Below are positions 8,911 to 20,554 of a DNA stretch of 64,000 bases, piece by piece; position 1 is the stretch's first letter; each line of letters begins with the position of its first letter. Where the stretch lies: positions 1 through 64,000 of the forward strand of contig NZ_RQFA01000039.1 of NCBI RefSeq assembly GCF_004770155.1, in the 5' to 3' direction. A model generated the notes under the pieces. The model was not told where the DNA came from, ran no database searches, and saw nothing but the letters and a program-made list of their open reading frames with translations. The position numbers and the translations under genes were made by a program. Origin of the DNA: Leptospira gomenensis. GTDB taxonomy: Bacteria > Spirochaetota > Leptospiria > Leptospirales > Leptospiraceae.

Positions 8911-10374
8911 ATGCAAACCCGTACCCCGATGACAGTCGGTGTGATGGCCGGATACGCCGCGGCGGAAATCGGCATCACCGCCGTCGAAGTATTAGCGCAG
9001 ATTTATCTTTTGGAATTTTTCGTGAGCGCCGTGGGGTTGAAAGCCTCTTTGGCGGGTTTGGCCTTGTCTTTGGCGGTTTTGTGGGACGCGATCTCGGATC
9101 CATTGATGGGAACGATTTCGGATCGAACCAAAACCAAATTCGGCAAACGAAGACCTTACATTCTCGTCGGCGGTTTTTTGTTGGCGATGTCGATTTACTG
9201 GATGTTTTCCCCTCCGCAACTCGAAACACAAACCGAAAAGTTCTTTTTCCTTTTGGGAATATATTTGTTGGTCAATACCGCGATGACCGTGCTCGCGGTT
9301 CCGCATATCGCACTCGGCGGAGAAATGACTTTCGTTCCCTCGGAACGAACTCGGATTTTCGGTTGGAGATTTTTTTTCAGCAACGTGGGATTCATTCTGG
9401 TTTTGATTCTTCCCTCCGTGTTCTCCCAAATTTTTCCGTCGATCAACGAAACGTCTCGGCTTTTGATCACGCGTAGTTATACCGCGATGACCATAGCAGG
9501 GATTTTGATTTTCACTTCGATTTTGACTTTTTTTTGCACCAAGGGACGGGATCGCTCCGAAACGGAAAACGGCGACGATTCGAGATCGGAAGAGGTCGCG
9601 TTTCGATCGTATTCTAAAACTTCACGCGCCGGTAAACCTTCCATCGTCCGGACCTGGACGAAAAACCTGAAAACCGTATTCAAAAACCTTTATTTTCTCC
9701 CTCTGATCGCCGCGTTTATCATCGCTACGTTCGGCCGAACGTTCAATTCTTCTATCGTCAACCTATATTACAAATATAGAATCCGTCTGACGGAAAGCGA
9801 AATCGGACTCTGGATCCTGCTTCCGTTCGTGGTTTGTCTGATTCTTTCCATCTTTCTTTGGGTGTATCTTTCCGGCCAATTCGGCAAAAAGAAGCCCGCA
9901 TTCTGGGGAATTTTCCTTCTCGGAATCATGACCGTCGTCGTTTATCCGCTTTTTCCGGAACGCGCAGTGGTTCCGATTTTTTTTACGGCGGTGCTCGGCG
10001 GTTTTTTCGCCGGTGCGGTTTTATTGTTCGATTCCTTGGTTGCCGATATCGTCGATTATGACGAACTCAAAACGGGTCAAAAACGGGAAGGTTGGTTTTT
10101 CGGACTTTGGAAGATGGCCACCAAAACGGCGCGGGCACTCGGTTTAGGACTCGGAGGATTTTTGTTGGGTGAAATCGGATACCAGGAAGGATCTCTGGAA
10201 CAAATTCCGGAACTCGGGTTTCGACTATCGATTTTGTTCGGTCCCGTAGTGGGCGGTCTTTTTCTTTTAGGGGCTTTCGTTTTCCTGGCTATGCCTTTGA
10301 CGGGGGAACGTCACGTTCGAATTCAATCTCTTCTTCTACGAAAACGGGAAATCAGAAAAAAAATTCGAACGTAG
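8911..10374 (+). CDS. GPH-family sugar/cation symporter (MFS superfamily)
   Basis: A 487-residue inner-membrane transporter with 12 predicted helices. The family signature between helices 2 and 3, WDAISDPLMGTISDRTKTK, followed by a Gly-Lys-Arg-Arg-Pro, is typical of glycoside-pentoside-hexuronide symporters (MelB-like). A further family-like segment VADIVDYDE lies near residues 373-381. These proteins carry sugars or related solutes with sodium or protons; the substrate here cannot be read. A charged loop (about 215-235) separates the two six-helix halves. It follows the SDR gene after 73 bases and converges with the recombinase gene. Confidence 0.87.
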   Translation: MQTRTPMTVGVMAGYAAAEIGITAVEVLAQIYLLEFFVSAVGLKASLAGLALSLAVLWDAISDPLMGTISDRTKTKFGKRRPYILVGGFLLAMSIYWMFSPPQLETQTEKFFFLLGIYLLVNTAMTVLAVPHIALGGEMTFVPSERTRIFGWRFFFSNVGFILVLILPSVFSQIFPSINETSRLLITRSYTAMTIAGILIFTSILTFFCTKGRDRSETENGDDSRSEEVAFRSYSKTSRAGKPSIVRTWTKNLKTVFKNLYFLPLIAAFIIATFGRTFNSSIVNLYYKYRIRLTESEIGLWILLPFVVCLILSIFLWVYLSGQFGKKKPAFWGIFLLGIMTVVVYPLFPERAVVPIFFTAVLGGFFAGAVLLFDSLVADIVDYDELKTGQKREGWFFGLWKMATKTARALGLGLGGFLLGEIGYQEGSLEQIPELGFRLSILFGPVVGGLFLLGAFVFLAMPLTGERHVRIQSLLLRKREIRKKIRT

Positions 10375-10383
10375 GAATTCCTA

Positions 10384-11280
10384 TCAAACGGTTTTGTATT
10401 TTTTACGGATGTTACGAAGCGCGTCTTCCCGTGATTTTTCCCGAATTGCGGCTCTGAGATTTTTTTTAACGGGGATGTACGATTCCGTACTCGCAAGAGT
10501 TTTGTGACCCAAAAATTCCTTCACCTCGTCCAAAGGAGCCCCGTCCGCAATCATATGCAAAGCACGACTGTGTCGTAACGTAAAAACGGTCACCGGGCTG
10601 GTGATTCCCGAATTTTTTCCGATTTCGGAAATGATTCGTTCGACGTTGCGGGAAGTCGTATGCGATCCGTTCTGTTTTCCGGGAAACAAATACGAATTTG
10701 CGGAAACCAAAACTTCCTTTTCGTATTTTTTGATCAGAGAAATCAATTCGGACTGAAGCTCCAAAGATCTGGTTTGTGAAGGAACGGTGGAACGGATCTG
10801 AATCATTCTACGTTTTAAATCCAAATGCGTCCATTTGAGGGAGATTAATTCGCCGACACGGAGCCCGCCGAAATACACCAAACCGCACATCAGTTCGTGT
10901 TTTGGATTTGCGGAAGCGGTTTTGAGGATGTTCTGCATTTCCTTATACGTAATCGCGTTTGGATTATTGTATTCGCGCACCGGTCTCTGAAAGTCGCGGA
11001 AAAGATCCATTTTCATCACGTCTTCGAAGAACATCTTCAAGGAACTTACGTTGATTTGAATGGTGGAAGAAGAGACCTTCTTCTTTTTCAGATGATCCAT
11101 ATACCGATTCAAATCCTTGATCGTGATCTTTTCTGCGGGTTTATCCGCAAAGTTGAGAAAGTCCACGTTGTATTTGAGATAGGTATAAGCGGTAGCCTTC
11201 TTATAATTCCTCTGACGGATGATTTTCACCAGTCTCTCGATCGAATGTTGATTCTTCTTAGGAGCTTCCAATTCTGTCAT
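10384..11280 (-). CDS. Tyrosine-type site-specific recombinase, atypical active site
   Basis: A 298-residue protein with the XerC/D-like layout: an N-terminal SAM-like core-binding domain (about 10-95) and a C-terminal catalytic domain. Arg141 (GGLRVGE), Arg236 (TLRHS), His259 (LGHK) and the nucleophile Tyr268 are present. The box II His that normally stands three residues before the second Arg is Phe233, and the usual beta-hairpin GKGxK lysine is not visible. I chose the ATG at 11280 because AGAGAG lies just upstream; the frame extends 15 codons further. There are no phage genes or att-like repeats beside it. Confidence 0.82.
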   Translation of the reverse strand: MTELEAPKKNQHSIERLVKIIRQRNYKKATAYTYLKYNVDFLNFADKPAEKITIKDLNRYMDHLKKKKVSSSTIQINVSSLKMFFEDVMKMDLFRDFQRPVREYNNPNAITYKEMQNILKTASANPKHELMCGLVYFGGLRVGELISLKWTHLDLKRRMIQIRSTVPSQTRSLELQSELISLIKKYEKEVLVSANSYLFPGKQNGSHTTSRNVERIISEIGKNSGITSPVTVFTLRHSRALHMIADGAPLDEVKEFLGHKTLASTESYIPVKKNLRAAIREKSREDALRNIRKKYKTV

Positions 11281-11394
11281 CTCTCTCTTCCCGAAAACGA
11301 AAGAATGGACAAAGTTAGTTGTCATTCCACGGTTTCATTCTTCTTTTTTACGTATTTGAAAAAAAGAAATCAAATATTTCCAAATTGTGTCAAT

Positions 11395-11930
11395 TCAATA
11401 TTCGATTTTCTGGAGAATTCTGGAACAAATCTCTTCCACCTTGCCATCATCGATTGAAAGGTAATGATCGGAAGCGTTTCGGTAGTGGGGAAGTCTGGTT
11501 TCTAAAATGGAACGATACGAAGTTATAGCGCTTAACGGAGGTCGGGTCGGGTCGTTTTGAATCTTCTCGACTAAGGACTCCACGGAGCGGGACAAACCGA
11601 TTACGGTCGAAATCGACCGCAAGAGTTCGATTTTTTTCGGACTCGGAACCTCAATTCCTTTGTCATCCAAATCAAATAGAATTCCACCTCCGCAGTCTAA
11701 GATAATTCCTTCCGCGGATTTCAACTTTTCTATAATTCGGTATTCCAATTCCCGAAACGGTTTCCAATCTCCGTTCGTTTTTCGTATGAATTCCGGAATC
11801 GAAATTCCTCCGAGTTCATACACGGCGACCATATCCGTGGAAACGACGGGCATTCCAGTCAGTTTGGAAAGTTTACGGGAAACCTTGGACTTACCGACCC
11901 CTCGGGGACCGATCAAGGAAATATTTTTTT

Positions 11931-11934
<4 letters not shown>
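11395..11934 (-). CDS. aroK: Shikimate kinase
   Basis: A 179-residue kinase that phosphorylates shikimate with ATP in the chorismate pathway. The P-loop GPRGVGKS is at 9-16. The shikimate-contacting residues Asp34, Arg61 (FRELE) and the triple glycine at 82-84 are in place, and the lid segment holds TRPPL. The length is normal. It starts with TTG at 11934, overlapping the TGA of the HDOD gene by four bases, so it is translated as the third gene of a cheD-HDOD-aroK unit. The pairing of a biosynthetic gene with chemotaxis-type genes is unusual. Confidence 0.87.
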
Positions 11935-12782
<848 letters not shown>

Positions 12783-12787
12783 CTTTC

Positions 12788-13294
12788 TTACCTGACCTTA
12801 TAGAGGTATTTTTCAAACCCCGCCTTTTTCAAAAGGACTCGGCCGTCGTCGAGATATAAACTGATCGTTCGCCCTTCGTTGCCGCCGACGTCCTCCACGA
12901 TGAGTGGAATTTTACTTTGTTCTAAAATAGCTCTTGCGGTGAGAATATTCTGCTCTCCGATATTTTGGAGAAAACTGGATTGAACCCCTTTGAACATGGA
13001 AGCCCCTCCGAAGAGACGCACGGAATATTCTCCGGGACGACATCCCAACTCGGTCATTTTTTTTATCAAAAGGGGAATCGCAGTTTCCGCGTACTTAAGA
13101 GGATTTTTTTGGGAATCCTTTCCGCCCGGATCTTTGGACAACATAAAATGTACCATCGCTCCGACCTTTTTTTCGGGAGCGTAGAATACGACTCCGATGC
13201 AGGAACCGAGAGTCGTTCTGAGAACTTCCGGAGACTGACCCGCCTGCAAATCCGCGATTCCAACGTTGATTATCTTCGTTCCTTTTCCCAGCAT
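12788..13294 (-). CDS. cheD: Chemoreceptor glutamine deamidase CheD
   Basis: A 168-residue CheD, which deamidates glutamines of chemoreceptors and can interact with CheC. The catalytic Cys32 lies in TTLGSCIGV and the catalytic His49 in GAMVHFML. The family block RLFGGASMF is at about 113-121. The length is typical. It is the first gene of a cheD-HDOD-aroK unit. Its promoter must lie in the 210-base divergent gap shared with the TraB gene; I do not see a sharp promoter there. Confidence 0.9.
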   Translation of the reverse strand: MLGKGTKIINVGIADLQAGQSPEVLRTTLGSCIGVVFYAPEKKVGAMVHFMLSKDPGGKDSQKNPLKYAETAIPLLIKKMTELGCRPGEYSVRLFGGASMFKGVQSSFLQNIGEQNILTARAILEQSKIPLIVEDVGGNEGRTISLYLDDGRVLLKKAGFEKYLYKVR

Positions 13295-13505
13295 TTGTAT
13301 CCAAATATCCCGGCGTTGTATCTAGTTTTAAAAGAATATGCGAGAGAATAGGTCGTGTCTCTAATTCTTCAATACTTTTTTAGGACGTCGCAAAGAACCG
13401 AATACCACAAGTGGGAAACATGGGAAAGTCGGATCGGATACGACTCCTAAAAACGGGAGAATTTCATTTTACTCGACGGTCCCGATTTCCTACGCTGTTT
13501 CTGGA

Positions 13506-14732
13506 ATGGCAAAAAAAACTCTCAAAGAAAAAACGAAACCGGAACGTAAAAAAAAGGAAACGGATTCGGAACCGATCGAATCCTTTTCACTCGGCAAGGT
13601 TCCCGTTACCATTTTAGGAACGGCTCATATCAGCCAAAAAAGCATCGACGAAGTGCAAAGAATCATCCGTGCGGAAAAACCGGATACGATCTGCGTGGAA
13701 CTCTGCAACTCCAGAATGCGTTCGGTCAAAGATTCGGAACATTGGAAAAAACTGGATATATTCAAAGTTTTTAAAGAACGAAAGATGTATCTCCTTCTTT
13801 CGAGTCTGATTCTCTCCGCGTTCCAAAAAAAACTGGGCAAAGGTTCCATTCGTCCGGGAGACGAAATGAGAATGGCCATTTCCGAAGCAGAAAGGACCGG
13901 AGCCAGAATCGTTCCCATCGACCGAGAGGTTTCCACCACTCTCAAACGGGCTTGGTGGAACATCGGACTTTTCAACCGGATGATCCTTCTTTCCGCGTTG
14001 ATCACTTCCTTGTTCGTACGCGAAGACATATCCGAGGAAAAAATCGAAGAGATGAAATCGGAAGACGTTTTGAAGGATCTTTTTTCCCAACTTCCGAAAC
14101 GATACGAATCCATCAAAAACGTGATCATCGACGAACGCGATTCCTATCTCGCACAGAGAATCCGCGAAGCGGCGCGAGACGGTAAAAAAGTTTTTGCGGT
14201 CGTAGGCGCCGGACATCTTCAAGGGATCATGAATCACATACACGAGGATAAGGACATTTCCGAACTGGATCACCTTCCGCAAAAAACGGCTCTGGATCGT
14301 TGGAAAGGACTTTTGGTTCCCGGGATTTTTTTGGCTCTCATTCTTACGGTGTTTTACTTCGGAGGAAGACAACAAGGACAGGAATTCGTGCTCCGTTGGA
14401 TTCTGGTCAAAGGCGCCTTAGCCGCGTTAGGCGCCATCGTCGCGTTGGCTCATCCTCTATCCGTGATCGTAGCGTTTTTGGCGGCTCCGGTGGGAAACTT
14501 TAATCCGGTGATAAAACCGGGTTGGGTCGCTGCCTTGACCGAATCCTGGTTACGCAAACCTCTCGTGGAGGATTTCGAGCGAATCGGACAGGATTCAGAA
14601 CACTGGAAGGGTTACTGGAAGAACAACGTGATCCGCATCTTTATGGTGTTTATGCTTCCTCAAATCGGAAGCAGCATCGGAACGTTCATCGTCACGGCGG
14701 ATCTATTCCGAATTCTCAAAGGGTTTTTGTGA
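13506..14732 (+). CDS. TraB/PrgY family membrane protein
   Basis: A 408-residue protein with an N-terminal TraB domain and C-terminal membrane helices. Conserved elements are GTAH at 38-41, Glu65 in CVELC, the DERD segment at 209-212 and GAGHLQG at 234-240, the set expected for TraB/TIKI-type putative metalloproteases. A very basic 20-residue N-terminus precedes the domain. About four hydrophobic helices follow residue 290. Family members are linked to signal peptide or pheromone handling, but the reaction is unproven. The stop overlaps the GTG start of the next gene in the sequence GTGA, so the two are coupled. Confidence 0.85.
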   Translation: MAKKTLKEKTKPERKKKETDSEPIESFSLGKVPVTILGTAHISQKSIDEVQRIIRAEKPDTICVELCNSRMRSVKDSEHWKKLDIFKVFKERKMYLLLSSLILSAFQKKLGKGSIRPGDEMRMAISEAERTGARIVPIDREVSTTLKRAWWNIGLFNRMILLSALITSLFVREDISEEKIEEMKSEDVLKDLFSQLPKRYESIKNVIIDERDSYLAQRIREAARDGKKVFAVVGAGHLQGIMNHIHEDKDISELDHLPQKTALDRWKGLLVPGIFLALILTVFYFGGRQQGQEFVLRWILVKGALAALGAIVALAHPLSVIVAFLAAPVGNFNPVIKPGWVAALTESWLRKPLVEDFERIGQDSEHWKGYWKNNVIRIFMVFMLPQIGSSIGTFIVTADLFRILKGFL

Positions 14733-16861
14733 GATCTCCGCTCCGAAAGGGAAAGACCGTTTTTTATACGGTTCTATTTTTTTTCGGAGCGTTTTCCCTC
14801 GTCGCACAGAGCGTTTCGCAGATTTCCGAATTCGTTCCGGAAGTTGTCATGGAAGGAATCGATCTTCAACCGTATCTAACGTATTACGAGGACAAAAACG
14901 GACGAACTTCCTTTCCGGAGATACAAAAAACGTTCCGCTCCGGTAAATCGATTCCTTTATTCAATAACAGCCTGGGTTATTCGGATTCCGTATTTTGGAT
15001 CAGACTTCCCGTGGCCAATCCGGAAAAGGCGACGAGAAACTGGGTGCTTCAATACGACTATAGCCTGATCGATTCCATACAATTGTATTCGGTCAGAAAC
15101 GGTTCTCTGCCTCTTGTGATTTCCGGAGACGAACTTCCGTTTTCCTCCCGTTTGACGGAACACAGGAATTTTCCGTTTCAACTCAGCGAACCGCCCCTTT
15201 CCAAAAACGATTATTATCTGAGAATCCAATCCAAGAGTTCCGTAGTAATTCCGCTTCTCGCGTTTTCCAGAACCGAATTCCTCGAATTCAGCGCCAAAGA
15301 ATATACCGCTTTAGGCATTTATTACGGAACGATGGCGGTGATGTTCGTTTACAACCTATTTCTTCTCATAACGACTCGCGATAAAAGTTATCTCTATTAT
15401 AGTATATTCATTTTTTTTGATATACTTTTCGAAACCACCTTAAACGGACTATCGTTCCAATTTTTTTGGCCGGACTATCCGGCTTGGGGAAACGTTTCTC
15501 TTCCGTTTTTTATGTTCTGCGCTTTTTTGGCGGCTTGTCTCTTCGGAAAGTCCTTTTTAGAATCCGAAAAGACGACTCCGATCACGGATAAGTTCTATTA
15601 TCCCGTCATGGGTTTATCTCTGATCGGCTGCGTCGGATCGCTGACTTTTTTCAGTTATACGTTCAGCGTCGTGTCAAGCATCGTCGTTCTTCTGTTGGTG
15701 CTCCTGCTGCTTCTCATAAACAGTCTGCAGTGCGTGTGGAAGGGACATCGACCGGCGAAATTTTTTTTGACCGCCTGGTCGGTCCTCATCTTAGGAAGTT
15801 TTTTATACGCGATGAAGGCGTTCGGAATTTTTCCGGACAACTTCTTCACACAATGGGGTCTGCAGATCGGTTCCGCAATCGAAGTCGCGCTTTTATCGTT
15901 CGGACTCGCCGACAGAATCAAACAACTTTCCATCGAATTGGAAATCCAAGCCGAAACGTTGAGCGTATTAAAATCGAGACAGGAACAATCCGCGATCCAA
16001 TACAAAAATCTTTACGAGGGAGAAGAGGACTTTCTTTTCAACCTGGATTCCAACGGGAACATCACCGGTGCGAATCGATCGATTTCCACGTTCTTGGGTT
16101 TTAAACCGCAGGACGTGGTCGGAAAGAATTTTCTGGAATTGATGTACAACACGGGCGGGCTCGAAGACGCATTCAAAAAATTGTATGTGATGGAGCGTAT
16201 GGAGGAACTTTCCGCTACGGGAAAACCGGCTTATTTTCGAGCCGATTTCCTTCAAAAATACCTGAAGGAACCGAAAGAACTCCAAGTACGTCTTCAGATT
16301 CTCGAACACGGAACCGGAAGAGAAATGCTCGGAAGGGCGTACGAACCGGATCAGGATCTGATGGGAAGATTTCTGGACGAGGAGCGGATCGTATTCTCCG
16401 TAAACAACTATCTGCAAAACGCGGAACTTTTGAGTCAAAGGTTGACGTTCAATCTCGTTCGGTTTACGGATCCCGCGGTCGCGCTTTCCATCCGAACCAG
16501 TCTGCGCGAGATGTTGATCAACGCGATCGAACACGGAAATCTAAACATCTCCCACGAAGACAAGGCTAAGTCCTTAAAAAACGGAACCTATTTCCAGTTC
16601 ATTCTCGCGAGACAAAACGATCCGTATTACAGGGACAAAAAAATTATCGTGGAATATTTTCTTTCCAGACAGAAAGTGGGGTATAGAATCACCGACGAAG
16701 GTAAGGGTTTCAACCACGCGAGGACGATGCGAAACGCTCTCTCCAAAACATCCGATTCCGTCCCTCCGCAGACGAGGGGAATCGCTTTTGCGCTTTCCAC
16801 GTTCGACGTAGTCCGTTTCAACTCCGCCGGCAACCGAGTGACTCTCGTGAAACATTTTTGA
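14729..16861 (+). CDS. 7TMR-DISM receptor with PAS domain and RsbW-like ATPase domain
   Basis: A 710-residue signalling protein. In order: a signal peptide (about 8-27), a 7TMR-DISMED2 extracellular domain (about 35-185), seven helices (192-395), a coiled linker (400-430), a PAS domain (about 430-545) and a GHKL ATPase domain (about 575-708). The ATPase N box reads EMLINAIEHGN (594-604) and the G1 box DEGKG (656-660). No phospho-acceptor His box is visible, so it resembles RsbW-type serine kinases or anti-sigma factors more than a standard histidine kinase. The GTG start lies inside the TraB stop. A FlgO-like lipoprotein gene follows after one base. Confidence 0.85.
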   Translation: MRSPLRKGKTVFYTVLFFFGAFSLVAQSVSQISEFVPEVVMEGIDLQPYLTYYEDKNGRTSFPEIQKTFRSGKSIPLFNNSLGYSDSVFWIRLPVANPEKATRNWVLQYDYSLIDSIQLYSVRNGSLPLVISGDELPFSSRLTEHRNFPFQLSEPPLSKNDYYLRIQSKSSVVIPLLAFSRTEFLEFSAKEYTALGIYYGTMAVMFVYNLFLLITTRDKSYLYYSIFIFFDILFETTLNGLSFQFFWPDYPAWGNVSLPFFMFCAFLAACLFGKSFLESEKTTPITDKFYYPVMGLSLIGCVGSLTFFSYTFSVVSSIVVLLLVLLLLLINSLQCVWKGHRPAKFFLTAWSVLILGSFLYAMKAFGIFPDNFFTQWGLQIGSAIEVALLSFGLADRIKQLSIELEIQAETLSVLKSRQEQSAIQYKNLYEGEEDFLFNLDSNGNITGANRSISTFLGFKPQDVVGKNFLELMYNTGGLEDAFKKLYVMERMEELSATGKPAYFRADFLQKYLKEPKELQVRLQILEHGTGREMLGRAYEPDQDLMGRFLDEERIVFSVNNYLQNAELLSQRLTFNLVRFTDPAVALSIRTSLREMLINAIEHGNLNISHEDKAKSLKNGTYFQFILARQNDPYYRDKKIIVEYFLSRQKVGYRITDEGKGFNHARTMRNALSKTSDSVPPQTRGIAFALSTFDVVRFNSAGNRVTLVKHF

Positions 16862-16862
16862 T

Positions 16863-17435
16863 ATGAAATATAAGAATTTTATAATTTTCTTTACGATCAT
16901 CTTTCTTGGTCTTCCGGTCTGCACGCGGCAAAACCGTTCCGTTAAACGAAACGCGCCTCAACCTCTCGCCGCCGCTCTTTCGGAAATCTCGCAATCCCTC
17001 AAAAAGCAGATCCAAACCTCGAAAAACGACCGCTTCCCGGCGAGAAAATCGCCCCTAAAACTCGCCGTATTACCGTTGTTAAACGAAAGCGGAAACGTGA
17101 CCTCCTTGGGAGCCGGAATATCCCGTCAATTGATTCCCGTTTTAAACGAACCAGATCGAATCGTTCTCGTGGAAAAATCCCAACTCGACCGGTTGATCGA
17201 CGAACAAAGTTTTCAAAAAACCGGGCTTGTACTTTCGGAAGAATCTTTGGAAATAGGAAAACTTTCGGGAGCGGATTTACTTTTACTCGGTACGGTCCAA
17301 TTCGACGACCAGTTTTTTCGACTACAGATTCGGGTCGTTTCCCTACAATCGGGAGAAATTCTCGCGGTTTCGGAATCCGTCTTCGATTCGGACGACACAC
17401 TTTACAATCAATCGCGAGAAATCCAAAAACGTTAA
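16863..17435 (+). CDS. FlgO-like (CsgG-related) lipoprotein
   Basis: A 190-residue exported protein. The N-terminus is a signal peptide ending in LGLPVC, so Cys20 may be lipidated; leptospiral lipoboxes tolerate such variation. Residues 65-185 match the FlgO/CsgG-type alpha-beta fold, with AVLPLLNESGNV, VLVEKSQLDRLIDEQ and GADLLLLGTVQ. FlgO proteins are outer-membrane-associated in flagellated bacteria, but CsgG-like domains have varied roles. It starts two bases after the 7TMR-ATPase stop, as the third gene of a TraB-7TMR-FlgO unit, and converges with the hydrolase-like gene. Confidence 0.75.
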   Translation: MKYKNFIIFFTIIFLGLPVCTRQNRSVKRNAPQPLAAALSEISQSLKKQIQTSKNDRFPARKSPLKLAVLPLLNESGNVTSLGAGISRQLIPVLNEPDRIVLVEKSQLDRLIDEQSFQKTGLVLSEESLEIGKLSGADLLLLGTVQFDDQFFRLQIRVVSLQSGEILAVSESVFDSDDTLYNQSREIQKR

Positions 17436-17545
17436 ACGACTTTGAAATCCGTTTGTGATCCGGTGACGTATTCGGGTCGTTTCCGGTTTTCGTACGGGGA
17501 TTTCCGTATTTTCAACCGAACCACGCCTTCGGAGCGAAGTTTCGT

Positions 17546-18511
<966 letters not shown>

Positions 18512-18523
18512 GGTGAAAAGACG

Positions 18524-18936
<413 letters not shown>

Positions 18937-18949
<13 letters not shown>

Positions 18950-20355
18950 AATTAAAATCGGAAGAATCGATTCGGAGCAAGATGCTCGCAGAAGGAATGT
19001 CCGAGACCTTCGTTTTCGATTTTCTGAAAAAAACGGAGCAGGTCCGCAACGGGGAAACCGGGATCGTACGCTGGGAGGAAGTGGGCGACCTGGATCCGAA
19101 AACGGACGAGATTCCGTTGGAGGAAATAGAACGGGAATTTTCCCCCGATCCTTCGATCCTGAAAAATCTTGTCGTCATCAAACTGAACGGAGGTTTGGGG
19201 ACTTCGATGGGTTTGTCGGGCCCGAAGTCCTTGATCCCTCTCAAAAACGGAATGTCTTTTCTGGAAATCTTCGCCAAACAATCCCAGATCCTGCAGAAAA
19301 AATACGACGTCTCCGTGCCTTTGATTCTGATGGACAGCTTCAGCACACAAAAGGAAAGCCAAGCGGAATTGGAACGAATCGGTTTCCGTCAAAAATTCCC
19401 GACCTCGTTTTTGCAACACAAGGTCCCCCGTCTTTTAAAAGAAAACCTAACACCGGTTACATGCAAAAATCCTGACGACGAATGGTGCCCTCCCGGTCAC
19501 GGAGACATTTGGATCTCGCTTTTGGAAACCGGTCTTTTGGATCAACTCATCTCTAACGGCTATAAGGTGGCTTTCGTTTCCAACGGGGACAATCTCGGAG
19601 CCACGGTTCATCCGGGGATTCTCGCGTATATGCTTCGGGAAAAACTGGAATTCTGTATGGAGATGACCCCGAAAACCCTCGCCGACAAAAAAGGAGGAGC
19701 CATCTATCGAAGGATCGTCGCCGGAAAACCGGAGAACTATCAACTTCTCGAAACGGCCCAGGTTCCTTCGGATCACATGCACGAGTTCGAAGGATTGGGG
19801 AAATTCAGAACTTTTTCCACGAACAATCTTTGGATCGATCTGGAAGCCCTTCGTTCCCGATTGTTTCAGGAAGAATTCGAACTCTCTCTCATCGTAAACC
19901 CCAAAACCGTAGATGGAAAAGAAGTGTTCCAATTGGAAACCGCGATGGGTTCCGCGATCCGCAACTTTAAACGGATCAAAGGGATCATCATTCCAAGGGA
20001 CCGATTCGCACCGGTTAAAAAATGCGAAGACTATCTCGCACGAAGATCCGACGCATACACGTTGCTCGAAAACTTTTCGATTACGATGTCCGAGGAACGC
20101 AAAAAACTCGGACTCGGAGAAATCCTGATTCAACTCGACGATTCTTTCTACAAAAAGATTCGAGACTTCCAAAGGTTGTTCCCTGAAATCCCTTCTTTGG
20201 TGCGATGCACCTCCCTTACCGTTATCGGGGAAGTTCTTTTTGACCGTAAGGTAACGTTTGCGGGCGACGTGACGATCGAAAACCCGGGATCAAAGATGCG
20301 ATCGATTTCCGAATTAGGGGTCGATTTTTTGGAAGGGAGAAAATATTCCTTTTAG
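18937..20355 (+). CDS. UTP--glucose-1-phosphate uridylyltransferase (UDPGP family)
   Basis: A 472-residue nucleotidyltransferase of the eukaryote-like UDPGP family, making UDP-glucose or a related UDP-sugar from UTP and a sugar phosphate. The nucleotide-binding loop IKLNGGLGTSMGLSGPKS starts at 81 and VSNGDNLGATV holds the catalytic-site aspartate. Length matches the family. The product would feed lipopolysaccharide or other glycan synthesis. It overlaps the small exported protein gene by 13 bases. UDP-GlcNAc pyrophosphorylase is the alternative within the same family. Confidence 0.86.
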
Positions 20356-20554
20356 GCTTTACAAGGAAAAACCTTCGTCGGATCTTTTTCTTAGTAGAAC
20401 GTCTGAATTCCGTAAAAGTTTTTCGTAGGAACCGGGGCTTCGTTAAAAACGATTCCTCGGAACTGGGAAGTCGGCAAAGACGGACCGCGAATTATAACAA
20501 ACGTTATTGGACCTAGATCCGTAACGGAACGTTCTTTTGAAAACAAAGGCTGAA

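Noticed and set aside
10371..10382. Palindrome TAGGAATTCCTA between the transporter and recombinase genes
   Set aside because: No loop and no T-run; a chance palindrome around EcoRI-type GAATTC and a stop codon is more likely than a terminator.
14522..14728. Upstream extension of the 7TMR-PAS-ATPase frame
   Set aside because: It overlaps the TraB coding region; the GTG at 14729 gives a signal peptide and the coupled GTGA junction.
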